From positions 12,647,001-12,711,000 of the forward strand of contig OY821771.1 in NCBI GenBank assembly GCA_963682175.1: a stretch of 64,000 nt of DNA, read 5' to 3'. A model generated the notes under the pieces. That model worked only from the letters and a program-made list of their open reading frames with translations, made no database searches and was not told the origin of the DNA. Below are positions 1 to 12,300 of the stretch, piece by piece; the first letter of the stretch is position 1, and each line of letters starts with the position of its first letter. The position numbers were made by a program, and so were the translations under genes. The stretch comes from Triglochin maritima (taxonomy: Eukaryota; Streptophyta; Magnoliopsida; Alismatales; Juncaginaceae).

Positions 1-205
1 GATTTATTTTAATAAATGTAGGATTGCATGTTATTAGAATAATCACAAAACTATGTACATAGAAATTATTGAAAATATGAAAATCGATCTTGTATGTTGT
101 ATTAAATTTTTTAAAATATATACATACATAGGGACACAAAATCCTACATGTGTTACTCTCTTTTTGGTTAATTTACTAGGATAGAGATCTTTTGGCATGT
201 AGGTT
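1..205. other. AT-rich left edge, no gene seen
   Basis: AT-rich sequence downstream (minus-strand sense) of the gag remnant. No coding frame, LTR end or RNA gene is recognisable. It may be the 3' untranslated part of the element whose 3' LTR would lie outside the window. Confidence 0.4.
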
Positions 206-1850
206 TCTACAGTGCCTGAGAAGGAGGCGTTGGTGTATCACCATCACCCTCTTCCTCACTATCATTTCCAAAGAGGGGCTGCACAAATAGTGGTGGGAAG
301 GAAATGTGATTGTCAACCTGTTTTCCATTCCTTAAGGTTACAATGGTATTGACATGGTGAACAGGCTCCTCCACATGGTTCACTTGCCGCCCCTGAGAAA
401 CCCAACTCTCATTTTGCAAGTGTGTTTGTCGGTATATGCGGGGATTAGCCTTAGTCTGGCTAGGCAGAGTCCCTCTCTCTCTCATGTAGAGATTGAGTCA
501 ATTGACTCATCTGAAGCTCAAGAGATTTGATGGTCTGCTGATTCGAAGTGAGAATTTGACATGTGGATGACAAAAAGTTTTTCATTGAGTTCTCAAGTCC
601 ACGAGTGAAGTTCTCAAGCGAATTAAACTGGGTTTCCATATTGTTAGAATTTGGGAAACCTGGTTGGTTGGTGATCTGGGCTTGGGGTGACTGAAAAGAA
701 TGTGAGTACATAGGAGGTTGGTGTGGTCTATTAGGTGGTCTATAGAAGTTAAAAGGACCACCTTGGGCATTGTTTTGGTTCCATGAAAAGTTAAGGTGGT
801 TCCTCCATCCAGGATTATATGATGATGAGTATGGGTCATTCCTGGATCTATCATAGATGACATTGACTTGCTCCATCTCAGGAGGAATGATTGCACACTC
901 GCCTCCTACATGACATATACTACCACATAAATAACAAGGAACCAGACTAAATGCAGACACATGAGATACACTTTGTTGGTTTCGGAGCTCATTCGAATCC
1001 ATGCGGCGCATTAAGGACGTCATGCATGCCTCGGTGGGCGTAGTGGTATCGACAGCAAATGCGGCACCCAATCTAGTCGAGCTTGCATGCGCGATCCTCG
1101 CTCCTATGCTAGATGATGGTGGTGGTTCCCTTACACTCTCCCTCTGCATGGTTTTCTCAGCGAGGTCTTCTAGGAAAGCTCATGCCTCTCTTTCATCCTT
1201 TCCTAAGAACTATCCTTGACACATGGACTCAAGGAGCGTTCGAGATGGGATGTGAAGACCCTCGTAGACAATCTAACAAATGCGCCACAACTCGATGTCA
1301 TGGTGAGGGCATGAGGATAGTAGCTCCTTGAACCTCTCTAAGAATGCATGGAATGATTCTGTCTCATGTTGATAGAATGAATTGATTTCGTTCCTTAGTT
1401 TTTGAGTCCGATGATTTGGGAAGTACTTCTTGAGGAATGCAGATTGAAATTCATCCCAAGTCCTAAAGGCATTCGCCTGGTTGCTGTAAAATCACTTCTT
1501 GGCATCATCCTTTAGTGCAAAGGGAACAAGCCTAAGGTGGATGGAGTCTGTGCTAAGTTGTTGTAGCTTAAACATAGCACAAACCTCCTCAAATTCCCTG
1601 AGAAAGATATAGGGGTCACCCTTCCCAGTGAAGTGAGGGGAATGGGAACCTAGGGAACCAATTGATGAGGTTGTGGATCCCCACCTTCTCGATCAGAGGG
1701 TGGTGGAGGTCCAAAACTTGATTCATCCTCGTGTGGTCCACGACTCATCATGGTCCAGGGACTGTGTAGGACACAGGATGGGGATGTATTTGAAAAGTCG
1801 AGAATCGAGGACAGATCGATGTCGTATCTCGTCAAATGACCCGCAACGTT
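206..1850 (-). pseudogene. gypsy (Athila-like) gag, broken
   Basis: This encodes the capsid/nucleocapsid polyprotein of a Ty3/gypsy LTR retrotransposon. The minus frames contain the retrotransposon gag core (FLKKYFPNH at about 1430, CPHHDIELWRICQIVYEG at about 1270). A zinc knuckle of the CX2CX4HX4C form (CYLCGSICHVGGEC) lies near 900-950, followed by the Athila/Tat-type signature RNDPYSSSYNPGWRN and a C-terminal VTLRNGKQVDN. The frame is broken. A TGA near 1492 stands where relatives have Trp (KK*FYS), a further stop lies upstream of the knuckle, and there is a frameshift near 460-485. No protease, reverse transcriptase or integrase follows before the window edge. The gag is paralogous to the one at 22255-23624. 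The assignment to gypsy is firm; Athila lineage is inferred from the gag signature and the tRNA-Asp-type primer site. Confidence 0.82.
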
Positions 1851-2074
1851 TCATGACCACACTGGCATGCACAAAGCTACGCTCACCCACACGAGTCCAA
1901 AAAAAAAAAAAACTTTTTTTAAAATAATTAAAATAGAAGGTGCGTAGAGGAGAAGATGGGAAGTCTTGGATGAGAGGGAATGACTCATAAGAGAATGGAA
2001 GAAGTCCTTATGCTACGGCGGGTAGGTATTGGTAGAAGCAGACAAGTAAATAAGGCTCAAACAACCTAAGGTCA
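1851..2074 (-). other. gag upstream/leader part of LTR element 1
   Basis: Minus-strand leader between the gag N-terminus and the point where a solo LTR has inserted. It contains an A-run (about 1900-1925) but no gene. It continues on the other side of the solo LTR at 3122. Confidence 0.45.
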
Positions 2075-3116
2075 TGATTGACATTATTTCATGCTTACAT
2101 TTCTATCTTATATCCATTATCTTTCACCTAAAGAATGCTACGTGACGAGTTTTATGTTTGAATTTCAGAAATGAATAGGTTTGAAGAGAAGAGGCAAAAA
2201 AGGACCTAAAAGCCTGAAAAATGACTGAGTTGAGAGATTCAAGGACTAAGATGCAAGATCGAAGAACCAATGAGCAAACAAGAATACTCCACACCATCAT
2301 GGGGAGTATTTTGGCAATTCTATTCGGGTCGGAGCTCCAACAAGCTAAGTACATGCATCAAAGACAAACAAAGTCATCCAGAAAAGCCCAGAAGAAAATC
2401 CAGAGCGATCCAAACCCTGTAGACCGCCAATTAGCTGTCTGGGACCGCTGATTTGCGGTCCGGGTTGCTCTGACTCCGTTAATCTTTGTGTGGGACGTGT
2501 ATTAGTGTGTATTTAGTATATTTCTGATATTTTTTTAGTCCCATACCAGGGGATTGTCCCGGATTACCTTTTTCTATGGCTATAAATAGAACTCTTCACC
2601 TTCTATTGTAATCACTCCATCATTAGTGGTCATTCTCTCTACTTGAAGTGAAAGCCTTGAAGCAAGAAACTCAAGGGGAGATGCTACTGGTATTGTTAGT
2701 CTGAAATCAATAAAGTTTTCTTTGTTTTGTGCTTCTTTTATAGTTCTTGCATGCTTAGCTTAATTGTCTTTTATTAAATCTAGCTTAGTTAATATGTTTT
2801 CTTATCTTAGTGTAATAGTTTGTTTAATGTTTAGTGAGTAAAATCACTCCACCTCCTAAGGGGTCTTTCTCTTACTGATTGCAGCTTAGTGTTAAGTTTC
2901 TTTAGTTTAGTTCGAAGTAATCGTTAATCGCTTTCCGTTGCATTTCTCTTCTTAGTAGTTTAGGGTAGCATAGATTAGCTTAGAGAAACTCTTTTCCCTT
3001 GTTCTTGCCACTTGATTTCTGAAAAACCAGAGTGGTCTCTCCTCCCCGTGGATCGACCCGTATTTGCCACGCCTTCACCCACGTCGTGCACTTGTGGTAG
3101 TTTAAACGATTAAACA
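2075..3116 (+). mobile_element. solo LTR, target duplication GGTCA
   Basis: A 1042-bp LTR beginning TGATTGAC and ending TTAAACA (TG...CA). It is flanked on both sides by GGTCA (2070-2074 and 3117-3121). It carries a TATA-like TATAAATAG near 2580 and, near its 3' end, the block GTCGTGCACTTGTGG that marks this LTR family. No internal region, primer site or second LTR lies between the duplications, so it is a solo LTR left by LTR-LTR recombination. It is inverted relative to the element it interrupts and related to the LTRs at 3903-5514 and 42245-43673. Confidence 0.85.
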
Positions 3117-3121
3117 GGTCA

Positions 3122-3878
3122 CTATAGGTCCTTACAGCTAGACGACGCCTAACTGCGAGGTCATGCAACCTCAACATGCCTCACCTCCCTACGACGAATA
3201 CCACAAAGCCCAATAAGTGATCCAAGATCTAGAGATCTCGTCTCTCCTACTATCGACAAAGTGGGCAACGCCGATCAGGCCATGACGGTCGCGACCGGAT
3301 CACTCTCCTAATGCACCCGAGATCCTTAAGGACCAATGTCTACTTGATTTTAAAATTAGGCTTTTTGAGAGGTGTTTTGTGGGGCTGAAGGAAGGGGTGA
3401 TGAAATCCCCCACCTTATCTTGAAAACTATAGGTGGTGCCCTTTAGAGATGTTTTGATTCCTTAATCTATCATGCAACTCACCAATAAACACTCATCTCA
3501 CTCTTGTTCCAATGCAATTCCTACTAACTAACGCATGGTCATACGAACAAATGCATGAATGAGAGTAAGAAATGCCTAATCTTTTGCTTTGGGTTTTAGT
3601 GGCCAAGTTGATTAAAAGGGAGATTGATTATTGATTATTGATCTGGGATCAAACTACAAGTCATAACATGGCAACTTGAGATCCCAGAACACTAAAATGA
3701 AGATACAAACCGACCAAAGAAAGAAGTAAGCAATTGAAGCTCCCCAGACCGCCAATTGGCGATCCCAGGCCGCTGATTGACAGTCCGTGTGGCTTTGTTC
3801 ACCTCCAAACAAATAACAACTACAAACAAAAAATTAAATTCACTCGAATCGTCCAAACCATGGTCTCAACTGAGCACC
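3122..3878 (-). other. leader (5' untranslated) of LTR element 1
   Basis: Non-coding leader between primer site and gag on the minus strand. The stretch around 3330-3430 (rest of GATCCTTAAGGACCAATGTCT, GGGGTGATGAAATCCCCCACC) is similar to 24130-24240 in the gag-only element and to about 45330-45450 in reverse. This supports one family of elements. Confidence 0.55.
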
Positions 3879-3896
3879 TCCCCGGCAACAGTGCCA
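3879..3896 (-). other. primer binding site, tRNA-Asp type
   Basis: The minus strand reads TGGCACTGTTGCCGGGGA, starting 6 bases inside the LTR end at 3903. It differs at two positions from the intact site at 24898-24915 (TGGCGCCGTTGCCGGGGA). The match to the 3' end of tRNA-Asp used by Athila-type gypsy elements is from family knowledge. Confidence 0.75.
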
Positions 3897-3902
3897 AAAA
3901 CT

Positions 3903-5514
3903 TGTTAAAACATTTTATTAACTAACCGCAAGTGCACGACCACGATGAACCGGTGGAAAGTACGGGTTGATCCACGGGGAGATGAGTAGTCTCTGATTTG
4001 TCCGAAATCAAGTGGCGAAAAAAGGGGAAAGAGATTTGATTATGCTAAGATAAACTACACTAAACTAGTAAGTAAAAAATGCAAATGAAAGCAACTAACG
4101 ATTGATTAAAACTAAACTAAAAGGCTAACAAATAGATTGGAATTCAGGAAGAAAAACCTCTGAGGGTTGGAGTGTGTGCACATATGAAGTGAAATAAGTG
4201 ATGAATGACGCATTTAAACATGTACGTGTTTATGTCATGTGTGTGTTTTCATGCATAGGAAGTGTCTAAAGATGTGGCAAAACCTATCAATCCATTCACA
4301 CAACGTATTGACAATTATTAATTGATTATCATAAGATTAGGCTCAGCATGAGAAGTGTCTAAAGATATGACAAGACTCATCAAAAACTATAAACTCACGT
4401 GAAGAACAAAGCTAAGGATGATATGTGTCTAAATCTTATGGAAAAACCCATCAAAGCAAAGTTTCTTCAATCAATCAAGCAAGCAACCACAATTACAAAC
4501 ACTTAACGGACATGTAGCATATTCAACAGGAAATTTCAATCAATAAACAAAAGGAAACTAAGCATGGAAAGTGTCTAAATCTTATTGCGAAACCCATCAA
4601 AATCCTCCAACATGTAGATAATTAAAATACCCCCAATGAACATACAAACATGCAAGTTTACACAATACAAAATTTATCAAACATCCAAACATCACAACAT
4701 ATATGTACATCATTTCCACCCTTCAAAGGGGGATGAAAACTACTCACTAATCATTAACCTAACTATTATATTAAGAGAGGAAAACATATTAACTAAGTCT
4801 ACTAAGATTAATAAAATGAAATTAAGCTACGCATGCAAGAAGATAAAATAGAGAACATTAAACTAACAAAGATTTCTTTTATTAAATGACTCACATTACA
4901 AGCAACATCTCCCTATTGAGTTTTTGTTTCAAGGCTTGACTCTAAGTAGAGGGATTGATCACTAAGCAACGTGGTAAATACAAAGGAGAATGAAGAGTTA
5001 TATTTATAGTCATAGAAAAAGGTAACAGGAGACAATTCCCCGATGTGAGACTAATGAAACTACTATCAATGGATAAACACAACATAATAAACAACCACGA
5101 GAACCCTAATTGAAATTGGACCAAAATGGGTCGCCAATTGGAGGTCACTTTTTGTCCGATTTGCTCCAAATTTGTATATCTTCTTCAATACTTCAATTTA
5201 TTATGTGTGGTGCACCCAGATCGGTTGTTTGAGTGTCGCTTTGAATCTAATTGTCATAATACTCTTCATGATGGTGTGGGGTTTCTTAATTTTCTCATTG
5301 ATCCTTTTGGTTTACATCCGGGGCATTCCCTCTTGCACTTCAGTCCATAAATCTTATAATTCAGTCCTTTCTTTTGGTCTTAGGTTCTTTTTGTGTCTCT
5401 TCTTCTCATTTATTTTATTCCTAAAATTTAAACATAAAACTCGTCACGCAACATTGTTTCGGTTAAAAATAGAAGATATAAGACACAAATATATGCATAA
5501 TATGATGTCAATCA
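3903..5514 (-). repeat. 5' LTR of LTR element 1
   Basis: About 1612 bp, TGTTAAAA...GTCAATCA on the plus strand, so TG...CA. The primer site lies 6 bases outside its low-coordinate end, which fixes it as the 5' LTR of a minus-strand element. It shares the ends, the ACCGCAAGTGCACG block and the block around AACATAAAACTCGTCACG with the solo LTRs at 2075 and 42245. It is longer than the 2075 copy. The extra part (about 4150-4860, with repeated AAGTGTCTAAA-type phrases) is shared with the 42245 copy. The 3' LTR is not in the window. Confidence 0.75.
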
Positions 5515-5840
5515 CACTACTAGCGAACTAATCTGGCTCAAACAACTCCTCAAAGAAATGAAAGTTCCCTACAAAGAGTCTATGTAAATGTACTGTGATA
5601 ATCATGTCGCTCGACACATCACTTCCAATCCCGTATTCCACGAACGAACAAAACACATAGAGCTGGATTGCCACTTCATTAGAGAAAAGATTCAAGCTTA
5701 AAGAAATCGAAGTTCCCTATGTTCAAAGCAAAGACTAACTCACAGTTATCTTCACCAAATCTTTGGACAAGAAACAATTTCATAACATTCTTCACAAGTT
5801 TGGTTCCTTCAACCTTTTCGAGACACAACTTGAGAGGGAG
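5515..5840 (+). pseudogene. copia RNase H C-terminus
   Basis: The plus frame starting at 5520 encodes the end of a Ty1/copia polyprotein. IWLKQLLKEMKVP is followed by the RNase H signature [11 protein letters not shown], then [19 protein letters not shown], and after a frame slip the usual C-terminal DQLADIFTK-like and FHNILHKFG-like motifs and a stop. An in-frame TAA precedes MYCDN. The rest of pol is missing because LTR element 1 starts exactly here, so that element either inserted into or was joined to the copia copy. Confidence 0.78.
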
Positions 5841-6051
5841 TGTTAAAAATATCTCAAGTTGGCTCAAACACTAACAATCATCATCGCCAATCAAGAAAGG
5901 AAACCCGCATCAACATCAAACGGCTATCTTAACCAAAGGAAACAACACCAACGCATATCATCATCAAAGGCAACAAAGATTTCATAAACACATAACAAAT
6001 CACAATATCATGTAATAGGAAAGCTCATATATCCCCTCAAACGGCTAATGT

Positions 6052-6055
<4 letters not shown>
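5841..6055 (+). repeat. probable copia 3' LTR (partial)
   Basis: It begins TGTTAAAAATATCTC directly after the copia stop and the purine-rich GAGAGGGAG, the position expected for polypurine tract plus 3' LTR. The far end is unclear because the sequence runs into a TA microsatellite, and no second copy exists in the window for comparison. Confidence 0.5.

Positions 6056-6091
<36 letters not shown>
6056..6091. repeat. (TA)n microsatellite
   Basis: Uninterrupted TA dinucleotides, about 18 units, in AT-rich DNA downstream of the S-RLK gene. Confidence 0.9.
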
Positions 6092-6094
<3 letters not shown>

Positions 6095-6304
6095 CCTCGT
6101 ATGTAAATTAAAATTTTATGAAATAATATCATAAACAAACACAAATCCAATACCAATATCGATTAATAAAATAACTACAAAAGAAAGTACCATATCATTG
6201 ATTAATTCTAGGAGAAATTAATTCAGGGTCATTAGTTCTAGCTAATTTGAGATATGTCACGACATGCTAATAATGAACTTTTCTCAATCTTTTGGTGCTT
6301 TTGA

Positions 6305-9300
6305 TCATCTTCCTTCAAGCGTGGTAGCACTCATGTTATTCGAGCTTGATGACAATTTATTAACGGAAGATGATGCGTACATCTCATTTGAAGCCCCAAC
6401 TACAAGATATTCAGGTTTCTTCGGTTCAGGAATCGACTTGATATTGCTGCTTAAGATATGTAGCACATATGACATCGACGGCCTGTCGTCCGGTTGCTCT
6501 TGCACGCATAGGAGCCCAACTTTAATGTATTTTAACACTTCACCCTCGTCAGAAGATGGAAACATTGAAGGGTCGATAAGCTCAACACCTTTACCTTCAC
6601 TCCACAATGCCCATGCCTAATATTTTAATGAAATAATAGCACATACTTCGAGATTAATAAAATACAAAAAATAATGGTAATGAAGATAAAGCGACTTGGG
6701 AAACTATTTGAATCTATAATAATTGCTAAATCTACAATCTTGGAATAGTAAACTTCAATTGAATTCCTAGTGGAAATGAGTCTTGTCTAGAGATTTATTT
6801 ACAACGCAGTACAAGAAAGAAAGAAAATGTTTTGCTTACATGTCCTACAAGGTTTTCTTGGGGATTTGCTTTAAATATTGCTTTATTCTTTGTCCCGCTT
6901 ATGATTTCCAGCAGTAAAACTCCAAAGCTAAAGACATCAGACTTGACGGAGAAGATGCCATGCAGAGCGTATTCAGGAGACATGTATCCACTGATCAATT
7001 GAAATTTAGTAATGTAGAAAATGTATGTAGTATTGAGCAAAGTAAAGGAGTACAAACGTTTTAGCTGCGCTTACTAGGTTCCAACCACTTGATGGGTGTT
7101 TAGTGCTTCTGTCTCGTCTCCTCCAATTATCCTTGCGGTCCCAAAATCGGAAATCTTAGGATTCATCTCTTTGTCTAAGAGAATGTTGCTTGCTTTGAGG
7201 TCACGATGGATTATCCTCAACCTTGAGTCTTGATGAAGGTACAAAATCCCTCTTGTAATTCCCATGATAATATGGTTTCGTGTTTGCCAATTGAGACTTT
7301 CATTCTTTGCTTTTCCTATACATAGCAAATGAAAAAACAATATCTCCTTCAGTTATTTTACAAACTTGTTTTACCGCTTCAGTATGAAGTGAGTTTTCAC
7401 CGTTCAACCATCTAATGTGTAATGACCCTAACCTAATTAAGAGGCTAATGGTGTTTCGGTGGGGTTGGTGGAAGATTTGCATGGGCTAGAGGTGTGGGTG
7501 AACAGTGGAAGCATGGTTGGGTGACGGAGTGTTGTGACTGGATGGGTGAGTGATGGGTTGGTTTTAAAAGTAAACCAACGTTTACTTCCTCTCTTCAACC
7601 CTTCCTTTCTTCTTCTTCTTCTTCAACCCTTCTCCTTCCATGGGGTTGCTTACTCCCTTCCTTTCTTCTTCTTCTTCTTCAACCTTCTCCTCTCCATTCA
7701 TCTCTTTCCATCCTTCTGATGCTCGAGCTCGGGTGGTAAAGGCATGTGTGAGGCAAGGACGTGGTGGGAAGAATGCGCGAGGAGGAGGTGCGTGCTGTGT
7801 GGACTGGAGTTGGTTGCAGAGCTCCAGCGTTCTTCGGAAGTGAGGTATGTCAAGTTCTTGCATTAGATGTCTTTGTTGCTCACCCACGTTGGGTGGAGTT
7901 GTGGTCGGTCGCGGGAGGTCGGAGACCTCACCGACGGCAAGAAACAACATAAAATCTTTGGCTGACGCAAGGTTGCTGTCGACCGGTTTCTTCGGGTGGT
8001 CGACTGATTTAGTGTATTTTGCTTGACTTTAACCAACATCGGTCGAACGACGCCTTGTGGTGGACGAGCGATTGTGCATGTGCTAGTGGGTCGAAGGATT
8101 GTCTAGGAGTTTTTGGTCGACCGGGACCCCTCAGCCGTTCGACCGTTGCTTCGTGTTTTGCTTGGACCAGAATTTGACCATCCAAACGGTCGACCATTCC
8201 TGACCTTTGGTCCGACCGGAACTTAAGTGAACCTATTTGTATTGTATGTTGTTCGACTGATTGTTGTATTTTGTTCGACCAGTTTTAGACTTTCGTTTGA
8301 CCGTTGGGAATCAGGTTTTGAGCACAGAGTTCGACCGTTGTAGAAGTTCGGTAGACCGATTCCTTTGCAGAAGCGGTCGACCGGTATACCTTTTCCGGTC
8401 GACCGTTTGAGCCCAGAACTGAATCTCGGTCCTAGTGAAGTGTCAACTCTATCCACGGAAAATTGTGTCCTCGCTTGGAGCGTAAGTCGGGAAATAAGGT
8501 TGAATCATGTATTGAAAGAAGCTTCTCGCCTCCCCTTCCTTTTAGCAATAAAATTCTGCTCGTTTATTTCGTGTTTTTAGTTTTCTTTCGTAGTTTCTCT
8601 AGGACCCCTTCTCCTTCCCTCCATCCATGAGTTTCTAACCCTTTCCAAAGGGTGGGGGTGATGGATTTAGGGTGATGAGAAGAAGAATTATGTTATTATT
8701 TTAATTTCGTGTTAGTATATTTTGATTACTTGAGTTTATGTTGAGTCATTTATCATGTAATGTTTTATAACTAATGTGATTTATTATAAGTTTCAGATTT
8801 CTCTAAACAAAACCCGATATCTAAACCCCCACCCGCTGGACTCTCATCCATATTTGCTTTCTTCTTAGTTTTTGTTGTTCTTGCTTTAGAAAATTGAAAA
8901 TCCAAAAATCTCAAACCAACCTTATTTCTCTCTCTTTCTTTCCTTAATCGAAAATCACAAAAAATATAAATATCTCTCCCTCCTTGTGTTCGACCCGTAC
9001 TTGTCGCATCTTCATCGACGCCGTGCACTTGCGGTATAAATAAAATTCTCATTAGGGATCGTGGATCCCATTGCTTTCAACGGGCACGTAACTGTCGTTG
9101 GGTGAAGTGACTACCGACCTGGATGGCTACGGAGGCAGCTGCCCTGCTTTTATAGTGGCGGAGTTGGTGTCTGCACGTGGAGCTTGATGACCCCGCGGAC
9201 TTCGGTTTGGATCTGTTGATCGTCTGACCCTCTATGTGGCAGATATGTTCAACTGGCCTTGATAGGCAATGATTGCACGAGCCCGTGCGGCCTGTGTGGC

Positions 9301-12300
9301 GGCAGGGAGGATCGCGTGTGGCCTGTGTGGTACGGCGATGGACTGCCGATGATGATTTCCGGCAGGTAGCTCGATTGGGCACCAATCGAGTGAGATATTG
9401 TGCGGTCTGTGTGGCGGAGTGATGGACTGACCTGAGCGATGACTCCGTTGGTGTGGTGGTGGACCACGATGTTTTCAGACTGATTCTACCTGTGTGGAAG
9501 TGCGAACGCCTCCTCACCGATCCCTTTGGCTTGTGTAGCCGCGTGGGGGATGTGTTGCGTACTGTCCGCCAGACCGTATGTGTCTACGGTAGGTCTCCAC
9601 ATAGACCCGATGTTGGTGGATTGTGTGGCGCCGGCGATGTTTGTGGACCGGGTGGCCTATGTGGTGTCGACAATGTTGTGGACCATGCGACCTATGTGGC
9701 GGCGGTGATGTTGTGGACCGTGGGGCCTGTGTGGCAGCGCTGGCGATTGTAGACCGTGCGACCTGTGTGGCAACGGGAACGATTGCGGGACGGATGTCCA
9801 GTTTTACCCTTTGTGCGAATATTGTTTTATTGCTTTGTATCTCATGTCATGCTATACTAGTATGATAGGGCATATAGGTGAGTTTGTCATACGAGGTTTC
9901 CTTATGGAAACTCAGGCATTGTTGTTATGTTTATTTCAGGACCGCGTTAGGTTCCGGCCAGTGGTGACTGAGGGGGATTACACTTTGGGACTGGATCCTG
10001 TTGTCTGCCTATTTTAGGTTGTCGTGATTACATGTATTATGTATTTCGTATTCTGATGTAATCACTCTTTTGACAAACTCTTATGTAATATGGTGCACCA
10101 GATATATTTAGGTATTATATGAGTAATGTCCCCACTCTTGATAGTCTTTATCCTTGTATTTCCTTTGATTTTAAAAGTTTAAATTTTCCGTTGTTCGGGG
10201 ATGTACATAATGTCCCAAGTTCAATCTAGGTATTCAACTTTTGTTTTAGTTTGGTCTACTCCTTTCTCTAATCACAGAACTGAATCTCCTAGTGTCACAT
10301 TAATCATACGAGCGTATTTGACTAATTGTTAATTTTAAATGAAAATTGTCTTCTTTATCTAACCTTCTTTGATAATTTTAATATCAAATTATTATATGTC
10401 ATCATATTTATTTCTAAAAGGAAAGCGATATGACACAAAAATACAAAAGTATGAATAAAGAAATCCCACAGGTTGTACCAGAAATCATAACAACCTACCT
10501 TCAGGAATCCAAACAATAACCTTTTTGCTGAAACATTTTCACCACAAATTGTTGTGTCTCAACATTTATGGCCTTAATGTAAGACTTAGAAGCTTGGAGG
10601 ACATACCAAATATGAAACCATCCAAGCTTTTGTTGGACATGTACTCGTAGATCAACATCCTATCCTCGTCATGAATGCAACATGCAAGCAGCCTGACTAG
10701 GTTTCGATGTTGGAGCTTTGCAATCAACAACACCTCGTTCCTGAACTCCTTAATCCCTTGGTTTGAACACCTGGAGAGTCTTTTGATGGCCACTTCTTGT
10801 CCATCTGCTAGCGTACCCTATTTTCAACTTGTTGTACAATCAAAATAAGAATCACAAAATTTACAATGCATGCACATTAAATAAGTATATACTATAAAAG
10901 TAATAGAATTATATATTCTCGTTGAAGTATGACCTTATAAACCGGGCCGAAACCACCTTCCCCTAGTTTATTTTCGTTGGAGAAATTGTGTGTGGATGTA
11001 GCTAGTGTTGCATAATCAAGGATTGGTAAATCTACACCAACTTCTTGTTCGCCATGATAACCTTCATTTAGATTAATGAGAACCCAATTGTCATAAAATG
11101 GATGACATATGAATCAATGGCACTTGAAGGGAAAAACCATACCATTTCTTGTGCTTTGATGTTTACGAATGAAAAAACATACGGAGACCAGGAAGATGGT
11201 GCCAACAACCACACAAATTGTTACAATGGTAATTACATTTGGTTGCCTACCTGCAAATATAGTTGTATGACCATGTAAGAATAAATAAATCTTATATTTT
11301 CTACATTGTAGTTGTGTGTGTGTGCTTGTGATTTTTAGGTGAGGTCAACCTCCTTTTAAGGTAAATGAGGTTGTATATTGTAGATTCTTGGATTTGAATA
11401 TAATGATTTAAACATTCATGAGTTTTTATAGATGCTTCCGGATGGTATTTAATAGATAATAATTATTTTGCATTCACACAAATGCTAACAACGAATACTT
11501 CTTTTGCAATTTCTCAAACAAGAGAAGAAATTGGGAAGCTTCATTAAATCTTCCAATTCAAACAACACATGACTACAACACAATTGGAAATAATAAAAAA
11601 ACATACAATTAAAAGTACATTGAAAATGTAAATGTGTATCTATTAAATAAATATCTATCATCCACACGAATTGTGTGCATTAATCCATAAAATTAAATTA
11701 CGGAAAAATTATTTTCCAGGTATTTAAGAAAAACATTAATCCAATCTTGAATCTAAATTGTGTGCATTTCTTTCATATTCTAATAAACCAAGATTCTGCA
11801 CATTAATTGGGAGCCATTTACTAGTGTATGGTGCAATTTTTTTATTATCACCGAACACCTACATTAAAAAATTAAAAGCATCATTTTTATAAAAAAAATT
11901 CTTTATTTTTATAATAATATTTTTCTAATATCGTAACTATATTGTGTAATAACAATTTAGCGCAAGTGCAACTTAGTTCGATGAAAATCTTCAAATTTAG
12001 ATATGTGTTTTATTTATTATTTGGAAGATTTATTTCTATGAAAGATGTAATAAAAATGTTATCATAAAAAACTACATGTACATTGTATTTCCCGAACTAA
12101 ATTATACTGCAACAAGCTTGTTAAGAACAGTGATGTGGCAATTACTCACCATTTCTAAAATAAAAACTCATTAAGCTGAATTTTTAATATATTAATACTA
12201 TATGTAATATCCCTTGTTATATCAAAAATCCCCTTCTATATATTTAATTCTTACTTTCGTCGATATTAGATATATCATCTATCCATATAAAAAAAAGAAT

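Larger units (their letters stand above)
7418..10207 (+). mobile_element. 2.8 kb solo LTR in S-RLK intron 6, duplication TAATG
   Basis: It begins TGTAATGACC and ends GGGGATGTACA, flanked by TAATG at 7413-7417 and 10208-10212. The last 400 bp (around the phrases GGTTTCCTTATGGAAACTCAG and GGTGCACC) and the GTCGACCG-rich part match, in reverse, the solo LTR at 31861-33999. It is probably a gypsy chromovirus LTR (inferred from the TGTAA...ACA ends and the large size). It lies wholly inside an S-RLK intron, so it lengthens the intron without breaking the coding sequence. It contains no pol or gag gene. Confidence 0.82.

Noticed and set aside
7582..7950. 122-residue frame on the minus strand
   Set aside because: Lies inside the solo LTR, contains CTTCTT microsatellite-derived Glu/Lys runs, and shows no recognisable domain.
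9077..9752. Overlapping frames on both strands (up to 146 residues)
   Set aside because: Products of the GC-rich tandem zone in the solo LTR. No domain or start context.
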